From: Thermoplasmata archaeon
GTDB taxonomy: Archaea; Thermoplasmatota; Thermoplasmata; Thermoplasmatales; Thermoplasmataceae
Direction: 5' to 3'
Length of the DNA: 5,661 nucleotides
Assembly (NCBI GenBank): GCA_021826835.1
Contig: JAKAYH010000176.1
Location: 1 to 5,661 of the forward strand
Shown here: positions 1 to 5,661 of the stretch, in pieces
Layout: each line of letters opens with the position of its first letter
Numbering within the stretch: position 1 is the first letter of the stretch
Notes under the pieces: model-generated
Told to the model about the DNA's origin: nothing
Database searches by the model: none
Seen by the model: only the letters and a program-made list of their open reading frames with translations
Made by a program: the position numbers and the translations under genes

Positions 1-264
1 GAATATGGGAACTACTCTGTAATCCTTAACAATTCTGGCAGGATCACAGAATTCAATCTTTTTGTTCATAAGAATTTGACAATAACCTATCTTTATGTTA
101 AAAAATCCGTTGCAAAAACAGACTGGACACTGTACTGGTCCACCATTTTAGCATCTACTATTGCGGTTGCATTGGGATACAACATCTCCAGAAGGAAGAT
201 CACAAAGGTTTGCCCCGTATGTATGAAAGAAACTGCATTCGACAGGAGGCACAGCCACAAATGA
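1..264 (+). CDS. C-terminal part of a single-span membrane protein with a CxxC/HxH cytoplasmic tail (5' end outside window)
   Basis: Frame 1 is open from the first base to the TGA at 262-264, giving 87 visible residues. A TTG at 76-78 could be mistaken for a start, but the frame is open upstream of it, so the gene probably begins outside the window. Residues 1-40 are polar and beta-like, with three N-X-S/T sequons (N4, N10, N25). One hydrophobic helix lies at about 43-62. It is followed by RRK and a short basic tail carrying C71-P-V-C74 and, ten residues later, H84-S-H86. By the positive-inside rule the sequon-bearing part is outside and the tail is cytoplasmic. The Cys/His arrangement resembles a small zinc-binding knuckle, which is an inference. 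I do not recognise the family. The stop lies 4 bases from the stop of the convergent 760-residue gene, so the two transcripts must overlap or terminate inside each other. Confidence 0.7.
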   Translation, partial: EYGNYSVILNNSGRITEFNLFVHKNLTITYLYVKKSVAKTDWTLYWSTILASTIAVALGYNISRRKITKVCPVCMKETAFDRRHSHK

Positions 265-268
265 CTTT

Positions 269-2551
269 CTACGAAGTGTGGATATTTGAAACAGAAAAAC
301 TTTCACTAGATGTTCCATTTGTAAATATTTCGTAATTCATGACTGTGGTGCTTGGGACAAGGTGGAATTCGTTTACTACTATATTGTAAATATGGGTGAA
401 ATTTATGATTCCGGACTTTTGGACAAATATGTATTGATCGTTATTTTGATAGACCTGGGTCGTGTTTACAGTTTTGTTCAACCCTACAAAAACATTTAAA
501 ATCTCATTGATGTTAAATTCCACGCCTACGAAATTTCTTAAGCTGTTGTTCTGCACAATAGTTCCTTTTCCAGTGTATGAGTAGTTGAAGGAAATTGAAT
601 CATTATTGCTGTTGAGGTAATCGAGGTTTACAAATCTGTTTGACAATTTCACACAGTTAATGCTGGATGCATTGAGATCAGGAGAAAGAGATAATTGAAA
701 TCCATTTCCTGAATTTTGTGTTCCATTGTTTAACAGATAATTCAGCTTATTGCCATTCTGGGTTTTTTCAAGGTTCCAGCAAAGGAAAGGTGTCTTCATG
801 TTATTGGTTGGATATTCAAGGTTGGAGTTTGCAATGCCAATCTGGCTTATTGTTGGAGATCTGGCTGTTATATAGTTGCTCAGGTACTTGTAGTAAGCCT
901 GTATCCTGAAGGTTGTCCCCTGCTTCAAAAGGTAGGAATATGACTCAGGATATGCAGTTACATTGTTTTGGCCCGGCTTGAGAATGGAAGATGAGTACCA
1001 CAGCAATCCATTATAATTCCCCCCTGTGGTTGTGCTTGGTATTATCCTGAAATATACTGGGGAGGTTAGATTTGAACCAAGAGCCGGCTGATATGTCACA
1101 CTGATATTCATGGACGTGATATATCCTGGAATGTTAAGCTGATCCGACATATTCAACACATCGTTGACTTTGTAAATGCTGCTGTCATTGTTGTGGGATG
1201 CGAGGTATATTGAACCTCCAGTGGTTAATGAAATTACCGCCACGATAATCAGGGCAAAAGTTACCTGTTTTTGCATGTATTTTCTCACCCCTCTTATATT
1301 TATATTTCCGTTAATTGAAGTGGTTTTAATTTCCGACAGGACTGGGTGTTTTATGTTGTTTTCCCTAACATAATCTGAAAAAGTGATCACTATCAGCAAT
1401 GACCAGTCCACAATATATCCAAGCAGTACCCTGTAATTTGCAAGAAACATTAACATTGGAAAAACGAATAGAGCGTACTTCAATTTCGAATAGAATCTGA
1501 CATAAAACAGAAATGTGATTATAATTATTGACAGGAATATAAGGGAAAACACAGTCGATGGAATTCTCAGCAATCCTGTAAAAGACAATTCTGAGAACCC
1601 TATGCCGATGCCCAGGACCGGCTGGAATTCCGCATCGATTATATTTCTTAACCAGTCATGGGGCTGCATTATTATGAATGGCAGATTTGTAATTAAAAAT
1701 GAAAATGCTGCAAGTGCAAAGAACATAAGGGACTGCTTGAAAGATTTTCCTTTCTCCATGAATATCATGAATATCAGGAATGGAAACGCAACTAAGGCCA
1801 ATTGCTTTGAGGAAAGGGACAAACCGTAGAATATGCCAGACAACCATGGCCTGTCCCTATAAATGTACGCCAAGACGAGGAAGAAAATCCACAATATGTC
1901 TGTCGATCCTCCGATGGATAGCCCAAATGTATACATGCTTAGCATCAAAAACAGGGAAAAATATGGAATTATCTTTTCCATTCCGGTTTTTCTAAGATAA
2001 AGAAATACTACAAGGAAATTCAATGCAGAGAAAGCAAATAACGTTGTGTAATCAGGAAGATGAAAATACACCACCGGCAAAAATGCAAGAACAGACATTC
2101 CGGGATAAAGGAGAATTTCTACAAGTTTGCCGTTTAATCCCGGAGTGACGTAAAGGGAATATGGCTTTATGTATTGGAACGCCCCCATCATATTGCTGTT
2201 TATGTATGGATCTTTTCCCTCGAGAAAAATTTTTGCCGCATATGTTTGGATTATAATTTCATCAGTCAGGCCATTTGGGTATAAACTTGATATTACAAAA
2301 AAAAGCTGGACTAAAGATAAAAGAAAACCCAAATATGGCAGATTTTTTAAAATTGGCGACTCTTTAATATTAGTAAGAAATAAAATGAAAAGCAATGCTC
2401 CGATAATTACAAGGGCAACTCCATTGATGATTGCCGGATAATTGAGGTAACTGGTATAATTTATCGAAATAAATGGCAGGGCTATGAATATGATGCCAAA
2501 AACAAAATACCTAATGCGGTTCAATTTCTTGTCCTCTAAAGTTGGATGCAT
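269..2551 (-). CDS. Polytopic GT-C-like glycosyltransferase with a long outer C-terminal domain (760 aa)
   Basis: Likely an integral-membrane glycosyltransferase using a lipid-phosphate sugar on the outer face; the GT-C fold (GT87/DUF2029-like) is inferred from layout. About 12 helices fill residues 14-392. Helices 1-3 (14-30, 39-60, 71-91) put T96-D97-E98 in the first large outer loop, where GT-C enzymes carry catalytic or metal-binding acids, followed by D114-P-Y116. Further signatures are T217-D218, a YGLSLSSKQ segment ending at 250, N289-L-P-F-I and L313-G-I-G. A cytoplasmic stretch (393-430) leads to helix 13 (431-451) and an outer region (452-760) rich in beta-forming residues with about 14 N-X-S/T sequons. 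Its only cysteines, C591 and C633, could form a disulfide. ATG start at 2551 has no clear ribosome-binding site; it lies 61 bases after the GT2-GtrA gene, so cotranscription is likely. The 577-residue neighbour is a paralogue lacking the last ~190 residues. The membrane-glycosyltransferase call is fairly secure; the substrate is unknown. Confidence 0.8.
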   Translation of the reverse strand: MHPTLEDKKLNRIRYFVFGIIFIALPFISINYTSYLNYPAIINGVALVIIGALLFILFLTNIKESPILKNLPYLGFLLSLVQLFFVISSLYPNGLTDEIIIQTYAAKIFLEGKDPYINSNMMGAFQYIKPYSLYVTPGLNGKLVEILLYPGMSVLAFLPVVYFHLPDYTTLFAFSALNFLVVFLYLRKTGMEKIIPYFSLFLMLSMYTFGLSIGGSTDILWIFFLVLAYIYRDRPWLSGIFYGLSLSSKQLALVAFPFLIFMIFMEKGKSFKQSLMFFALAAFSFLITNLPFIIMQPHDWLRNIIDAEFQPVLGIGIGFSELSFTGLLRIPSTVFSLIFLSIIIITFLFYVRFYSKLKYALFVFPMLMFLANYRVLLGYIVDWSLLIVITFSDYVRENNIKHPVLSEIKTTSINGNINIRGVRKYMQKQVTFALIIVAVISLTTGGSIYLASHNNDSSIYKVNDVLNMSDQLNIPGYITSMNISVTYQPALGSNLTSPVYFRIIPSTTTGGNYNGLLWYSSSILKPGQNNVTAYPESYSYLLKQGTTFRIQAYYKYLSNYITARSPTISQIGIANSNLEYPTNNMKTPFLCWNLEKTQNGNKLNYLLNNGTQNSGNGFQLSLSPDLNASSINCVKLSNRFVNLDYLNSNNDSISFNYSYTGKGTIVQNNSLRNFVGVEFNINEILNVFVGLNKTVNTTQVYQNNDQYIFVQKSGIINFTHIYNIVVNEFHLVPSTTVMNYEIFTNGTSSESFSVSNIHTS

Positions 2552-2612
2552 AATTAAATCAATTTTAACTAAATTTCAATGAAGTTGTTAAATATTGCCA
2601 TAGATTATTTTA

Positions 2613-3659
2613 TCAGAGGTGCCAAGCTGCCCCGGGGCTCCCACTGAAGTTAGTCGAAAAAGATGCTATTATTCCAATGCCCGTTGCAATCATATAATTG
2701 ACGCTGAATGCTATAAGAAGGAATATCATTGCAAAATATATTGCTGACCCCAGGCTGCTCATCAGATTGTATCTTGCATATTTTCTGAGTAAAGAACCGT
2801 TGCCCCTTTTATTGCGGTATGTCCAGTAGTTGTTGAATACAAAATTGCTGAGTATGGACGCTTCCAGTGCTATAATGGCGCCTGCGTATAGTGGATCATG
2901 GAATCCGCCAACGATAAGCCTAACCAATAGCAGATTCAATATTGCGCCTGAGATTCCCACGATCAGGAACTTTATCATTAAATAATCTGAAAGATTTAGC
3001 AGCAACTTTACGTACCTTATTAGCTCCTTCGTTCCGAATTTGCTCTTCCCGGATGCCCTTTTGTTAAACCTGTAAGGCACTTCCACAACGTTTTTAGTTT
3101 GTGATGCCACCAGAATCTCAAGGAGCACTTTATAGCCATCTGACTTAATTGCCTCCGGCTCAATGAGTTCCCTTTTAAAGCCAAAGAACCCGGACATTGG
3201 GTCCATTACGCCTTCTGTTTCCTGAAGATTCATATGGGCAAGAAGAGTAGCTGCCTTTGAGACCACTTTTCGGAGGATGTTGAAATCACTCTTTCCTCCC
3301 CGTATATATCTTGAAGCTATTGCTATATCGTTTCCCTTTTTCAATTCCTTTAGAATTTTTGGGACTACTTCCGGAGGATGCTGCAGATCGCTATCCATAA
3401 CGACTACATAATTGCTGCTGGATGCAAGCATTCCATCCCTTATGGCAGTGGCTATGCCCAATTTTCCTGATCGTTTCACAAGAATGATATTTTTATATCT
3501 GGATGCAAGTTTAGTAACAACTGCAGCCGTTCCATCGGGGCTATTGTCATCTACAACAACTATCTGATGATCTATATTCATATCCTCCAAACGGTGTATC
3601 AGAATCGGAATATTCCTAGATTCATTATATGTAGGTATTATGATAGATAGTTCAGGAAT
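2613..3659 (-). CDS. Dolichyl-phosphate hexose synthase, GT2 catalytic domain fused to GtrA membrane domain (348 aa)
   Basis: Transfers a hexose (mannose or glucose) from a nucleotide sugar to a polyprenyl phosphate at the cytoplasmic face, making the donor for outer-face GT-C enzymes. Numbered from ATT as residue 1: the first GT2 strand and nucleotide loop S5-IIIPTYNE-13, D37-DNSPDGT-44, G65-KLG-68, metal-binding D89-S-D91 with Q93, S116-RY-118, D153-PMSGFF-159, and the acceptor-side R201-ASGKSKF-208. A four-helix GtrA domain follows (about 229-341), as in archaeal dolichol-phosphate mannose synthases of about 350 residues. The frame has no ATG, GTG or TTG between the TAG at 3693-3695 and the TTG at 3590. 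Starting at that TTG, or the ATG at 3581, would remove the IIIPTYNE strand. GGAGGG at 3666-3671 points instead to ATT at 3657-3659. The last ten residues (SGSPGAAWHL) come from an odd GC-rich stretch and do not look like a normal GtrA end. Mannose versus glucose cannot be decided here. Confidence 0.9.
   Translation of the reverse strand: MPELSIIIPTYNESRNIPILIHRLEDMNIDHQIVVVDDNSPDGTAAVVTKLASRYKNIILVKRSGKLGIATAIRDGMLASSSNYVVVMDSDLQHPPEVVPKILKELKKGNDIAIASRYIRGGKSDFNILRKVVSKAATLLAHMNLQETEGVMDPMSGFFGFKRELIEPEAIKSDGYKVLLEILVASQTKNVVEVPYRFNKRASGKSKFGTKELIRYVKLLLNLSDYLMIKFLIVGISGAILNLLLVRLIVGGFHDPLYAGAIIALEASILSNFVFNNYWTYRNKRGNGSLLRKYARYNLMSSLGSAIYFAMIFLLIAFSVNYMIATGIGIIASFSTNFSGSPGAAWHL
2616..2645. 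other. GC-rich island with a 10-bp palindrome at the 3' end of the GT2-GtrA gene
   Basis: These 30 bases contain 22 G or C in otherwise AT-rich DNA. They include the perfect palindrome GCCCCGGGGC at 2629-2638. They encode the last ten residues of the GtrA domain, right after the conserved N337-F338 pair. No T-run follows on the minus strand, so a standard terminator is not evident. A recombination scar, the end of a lost element, or an assembly artefact are alternatives. Confidence 0.5.
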
Positions 3660-3665
3660 GAGGTT

Positions 3666-3671
3666 CCCTCC
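3666..3671 (-). promoter_or_regulatory. Shine-Dalgarno site GGAGGG selecting an ATT start
   Basis: On the minus strand GGAGGG is followed by six bases (AACCTC) and then ATT CCT GAA CTA. GGAGG matches the CCUCC core of the archaeal 16S 3' end, and the spacing is near optimal. The next GGAGG, just before the ATG at 3581, is inside the coding frame (TTG GAG GAT) and only two bases from that ATG, so it is less credible. Confidence 0.65.
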
Positions 3672-3710
3672 ATGTAACAGACATATTAATTCCTAACTTA
3701 TTAAATTTTT

Positions 3711-3746
3711 CCAATTTATATTAACAAATTTTGTAATTCTTTATAA
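3711..3746 (-). promoter_or_regulatory. Candidate archaeal promoter region (two TATA-like boxes) for the GT2-GtrA gene
   Basis: Minus-strand TTATAAAG (3739-3746) and TATAAATT (3713-3720) both resemble archaeal TATA boxes. With initiation about 25 bases downstream, they would give leaders of roughly 55 or 32 bases, either of which would include the GGAGGG site. AT-rich DNA yields such boxes by chance, so the assignment is tentative. Confidence 0.35.
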
Positions 3747-3754
3747 CGTTAACC

Positions 3755-3769
3755 ATACGATTGTCGTAT
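3755..3769. promoter_or_regulatory. Perfect dyad ATACGA-N3-TCGTAT, possible operator
   Basis: A 6-bp perfect inverted repeat with a 3-base centre lies in the intergenic gap. It is 9 to 15 bases upstream of the TATA-like box at 3739-3746 when read in the direction of the GT2-GtrA gene. This is a plausible site for a dimeric regulator next to the promoter. On the plus strand it is followed by a T-rich run, but no plus-strand gene needs a terminator here. Confidence 0.4.
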
Positions 3770-3784
3770 TTTTTATTTATTCAC

Positions 3785-3799
3785 AAATAAAAATTAATA
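3785..3799 (-). terminator. Possible oligo-T termination zone after the 577-aa gene
   Basis: About 30 bases after the TGA of the 577-residue gene the minus strand reads TATTAATTTTTATTT, with a T5 core. Archaeal RNA polymerase commonly stops at T-rich tracts without a hairpin. Other T-rich stretches exist nearby, so this is only the best candidate. Confidence 0.3.
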
Positions 3800-3823
3800 T
3801 GTATGCAGAACAGCACAAACTCT

Positions 3824-5557
3824 TCAAATGTTAAGTGCTTTCCCAATATTTACGTGGTACCATGTCTCAAGGTTAGAATTGTACGCTATTATAACATAAG
3901 TGTTGTGTTCCTCCAGAAAATAATTTGAATCATTTGTATAAATATGGTAAGATGTGTAATAGTGCCCTGAAGCAGGCTTGAACACGGTGGCATTCCAGAA
4001 AAATCCATTTGGATTATTCAAAAAGCCGTCTTCAAGTATCCTGAACCTCAACGAAAGATTGGTTATCTGTTTGCTGTATGAAACGTTGACGTACAGGCAG
4101 TTAATTTCTCCATTTGCCGCCTTCATAGGCTCTGGAGTTACAGATTCTATTCTTATTCTTTGCTGGTATGATGAACTGTTCTCGACAAAGACAACGGTTG
4201 GAATTAGAATGATCAATACTATTAAAACAGGTATCAGGTATTTGTAGATTTTTTGAATTTTATTTCCATTTATCTGGAAGTGGTTCCCTAATTTCTTTAA
4301 ATTGGATAAACTGAGTTTCTCATTAGAATCTGAAGTGTTGCCTTTTCTTATAATATATGGAAGAGTGGATAACGTCAAAATGGGCCAGTACATTAAATAG
4401 TTCTCGAGCAACCTGAAATTGAATATCAAAACAATAATAGGAAGAGCGGTCAGGGAATATTTCAGTGTATCATACTTGTACATATATATAACTATAAACA
4501 TCATCCATACTGAAATCATAAGGGCTGTGAAAAATTGCCTGTCTGCAAAAGGTATGTATCCTGAGAAGTAGAACTGGGATAAGCCGAATCCTATACCGAG
4601 TATGGGTGCGTTTTCCGGGGCCAGAATAGAATTGAAGAAGCTTGAGGGTGACATTAAAATAAAGGGGAGATTGATGAGAATAAAAGAAAGTGCTGCAGTA
4701 ATTGTGAACTCAACAAATTTCTTAAATCCATACCTCTTGTAAACAAATATTAGCAGGAAAGGAAGTATGAATATTGGAAGTTGCTTTGCCGCTAATGACA
4801 GTCCGTAAAGTATGCCGGGGATAAATCTCTTCTGAAGAAATATGAGTGATGCGGCAAGAAAAGTGACCCAGATAACATCTGTGATGCCGTTTAATGAAAA
4901 AAATATCAGGTTAATGTTGAAAAGTGCAACTGCAAGTGCCAGAGGCGCCATAAATGCAAGTTCCCTTTCAACAAATTCAATTGCTATGAGGGAAAGAAGG
5001 AGCAATGTGAAGATGAATAAGACTATTTCCGGATTAATGTGCAGAAGTATGAACGGTATCAGAATCAGGAATGAAAAATCCGGATATTCAAGAGAAGTTA
5101 CATATCCTCCGGCCAATTTTGGAGTAAGGCTTGAGAGGGACACACCATAACTTTCAATGGCTCTGATTGAATACTGAATTCCATATGGGTTCAATCCTGC
5201 AAGAAACCTCTTTGCAGAAAGGACCTCTATTGCAAACTCGTCAGTAAACGAACGTTTCATAGACATTCCAATTATAAAAATAACCGTGCCTACGCTTAAG
5301 ATAGTTACAAGAATGATCATGTGAAGAAATTTCTTGCTGAAGTTGTGCCTTTTTCCGGAAATGGTGGAAAGAAGTATGAAGGAAAAACCGAACACAGTTA
5401 ACAAAAATTCTATCATTATATAGAATGGGCCGGAATAACCAACATAATCATATATGCTATACGGAAGATAGATCAGGAGTATGCCCAGTGCGAGGAACCC
5501 AATTTTCTGTATTATTAAGTCAAAATTTTCAAAATCGTTTCCTTCTATGTTGATCAC
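3824..5557 (-). CDS. Polytopic GT-C-like glycosyltransferase with a short outer C-terminal domain (577 aa)
   Basis: Paralogue of the 760-residue protein on the other side of the GT2-GtrA gene, predicted to transfer a lipid-phosphate-linked sugar at the outer membrane face. Helices 1-3 (about 17-36, 43-66, 76-98) place T105-D106-E107 in the first large outer loop, followed by N123-P-Y125. T226-D227, YGLSLAAKQ ending at 259, N296-L-P-F-I and L320-G-I-G match the paralogue in order and spacing. About 12 helices reach residue 403. A basic cytoplasmic stretch (404-438), helix 13 (439-458) and an outer domain of about 117 residues follow, with sequons at N460, N491, N500, N522 and N542. That domain aligns with the first ~110 outer residues of the paralogue (FRI, then NG-F/L-W, then KP). 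The start is GTG, overlapping the upstream TGA as GTGA; no ATG lies in frame before the preceding stop. An ATA at 5546-5548, preceded by AGGTGAT, is a less likely alternative. Function by family resemblance; acceptor unknown. Confidence 0.8.
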   Translation of the reverse strand: MINIEGNDFENFDLIIQKIGFLALGILLIYLPYSIYDYVGYSGPFYIMIEFLLTVFGFSFILLSTISGKRHNFSKKFLHMIILVTILSVGTVIFIIGMSMKRSFTDEFAIEVLSAKRFLAGLNPYGIQYSIRAIESYGVSLSSLTPKLAGGYVTSLEYPDFSFLILIPFILLHINPEIVLFIFTLLLLSLIAIEFVERELAFMAPLALAVALFNINLIFFSLNGITDVIWVTFLAASLIFLQKRFIPGILYGLSLAAKQLPIFILPFLLIFVYKRYGFKKFVEFTITAALSFILINLPFILMSPSSFFNSILAPENAPILGIGFGLSQFYFSGYIPFADRQFFTALMISVWMMFIVIYMYKYDTLKYSLTALPIIVLIFNFRLLENYLMYWPILTLSTLPYIIRKGNTSDSNEKLSLSNLKKLGNHFQINGNKIQKIYKYLIPVLIVLIILIPTVVFVENSSSYQQRIRIESVTPEPMKAANGEINCLYVNVSYSKQITNLSLRFRILEDGFLNNPNGFFWNATVFKPASGHYYTSYHIYTNDSNYFLEEHNTYVIIAYNSNLETWYHVNIGKALNI

Positions 5558-5661
5558 CTGTTCATCGGAGCGTACTGCCTTAGCTCCAATAGCTGCTTAC
5601 CTACTGTAAGTTTGTCAACGCTTAAATAAATTTTTATATTCTTCATGAATGAACTTACTTT
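5554..5661 (-). CDS. C-terminal 35 codons of an upstream gene, overlapping the 577-aa gene by GTGA (partial)
   Basis: On the minus strand one frame is open from the window edge (5661) to a TGA at 5554-5556. It ends in residues LELRQYAPMNR. The stop overlaps the GTG start at 5555-5557 in the four-base GTGA pattern typical of translationally coupled genes. An ATG at 5644-5646 is inside this frame, so a 30-residue peptide is possible, but a longer gene running out of the window is more likely. No family is recognisable from so short a tail. A chance open frame of this length is not negligible, and the overlap is the main support. Confidence 0.5.
   Translation of the reverse strand, partial: KVSSFMKNIKIYLSVDKLTVGKQLLELRQYAPMNR
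5564..5590 (-). other. Potential RNA stem-loop just before the GTG start of the 577-aa gene
   Basis: Minus-strand ATTGGAGC (5583-5590) can pair with GCTCCGAT (5564-5571), giving eight pairs including one G-U around an 11-base loop. The stem hides a GGAG and ends six bases before the GTG start. It lies within the putative end of the upstream gene, so it may be coincidental or may modulate coupling. Confidence 0.3.

Noticed and set aside
1515..1829. 104-codon plus-strand open frame
   Set aside because: It lies wholly antisense to the membrane core of the 760-residue protein, has no family-like features, and its amino-acid content fits the reverse of hydrophobic codons.
2552..2612. Separate promoter for the 760-aa gene in the 61-base gap
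   Set aside because: The gap is AT-rich but has no TATA-like box at the right distance that stands out from background; cotranscription with the GT2-GtrA gene is simpler.
3581..3590. TTG (3590) or ATG (3581) as the start of the GT2-GtrA gene
   Set aside because: Both would delete the conserved SIIIPTYNE nucleotide-binding strand, which is clearly encoded in the same frame upstream. The GGAGG nearby is two bases from the ATG and is part of the coding sequence.
3755..3780. Dyad plus T-run as an intrinsic terminator on the plus strand
   Set aside because: No plus-strand gene lies upstream of it, the stem is only six pairs, and archaea rarely rely on such hairpins.
4842..5150. 102-codon plus-strand open frame
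   Set aside because: It is antisense to the conserved helices of the 577-residue protein, with no recognisable motif or ribosome-binding site.
5596..5610. Inverted repeat CTTAC-N5-GTAAG as an operator
   Set aside because: It has only five pairs, lies in AT-rich DNA, and sits within the likely coding end of the upstream gene.
5645..5661. Start of a divergent plus-strand gene (ATG at 5645 or 5649)
   Set aside because: Only a few codons are visible, the TATA-like spacing does not fit, and the minus-strand frame through the same bases ends in a convincing GTGA overlap.

Overview
The window looks like archaeal chromosome, most likely from a Thermoplasmatales-type euryarchaeon. That placement is inferred from several features: AT-rich DNA, arginine coded mainly by AGG/AGA, TATA-like promoter blocks, a strong GGAGG ribosome-binding site inside the gene run, and a dolichyl-phosphate-sugar synthase of the archaeal GT2-plus-GtrA type. 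No rRNA, tRNA, CRISPR array or transposase is visible. The taxon is a guess from style, not from a marker gene.

Layout, left to right. Positions 1-264 (+) hold the C-terminal 87 codons of a gene that starts outside the window: an outside segment with sequons, one membrane helix, and a short cytoplasmic tail with CxxC and HxH. It converges on a minus-strand run, with only 4 bases between the two stop codons. The minus-strand run, in transcription order, is: (a) the last 35 codons of an unrecognised gene (5554-5661), overlapping the next start by GTGA; (b) a 577-residue polytopic GT-C-like membrane protein (3824-5557); (c) a 164-base gap with a perfect 15-base dyad, TATA-like boxes and a GGAGGG site; (d) a polyprenyl-phosphate sugar synthase (GT2 catalytic domain fused to GtrA, 2613-3659), which appears to start at a rare ATT codon; (e) after 61 bases, a 760-residue paralogue of (b) (269-2551).

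How they may work together. The GT2-GtrA enzyme would make a dolichyl-phosphate hexose at the inner face of the membrane. GT-C glycosyltransferases use such lipid-phosphate sugars on the outer face. The two flanking GT-C-like proteins share a membrane core: an outside TDE motif after the third helix, then (D/N)PY, TD, LPFI and LGIG signatures. Each adds an extra membrane helix and an outside beta-rich domain rich in N-glycosylation sequons. This suggests a compact surface-glycan assembly locus with one donor-making enzyme and two transferases that differ in their outer domains. The acceptor and the sugar cannot be read from the sequence.
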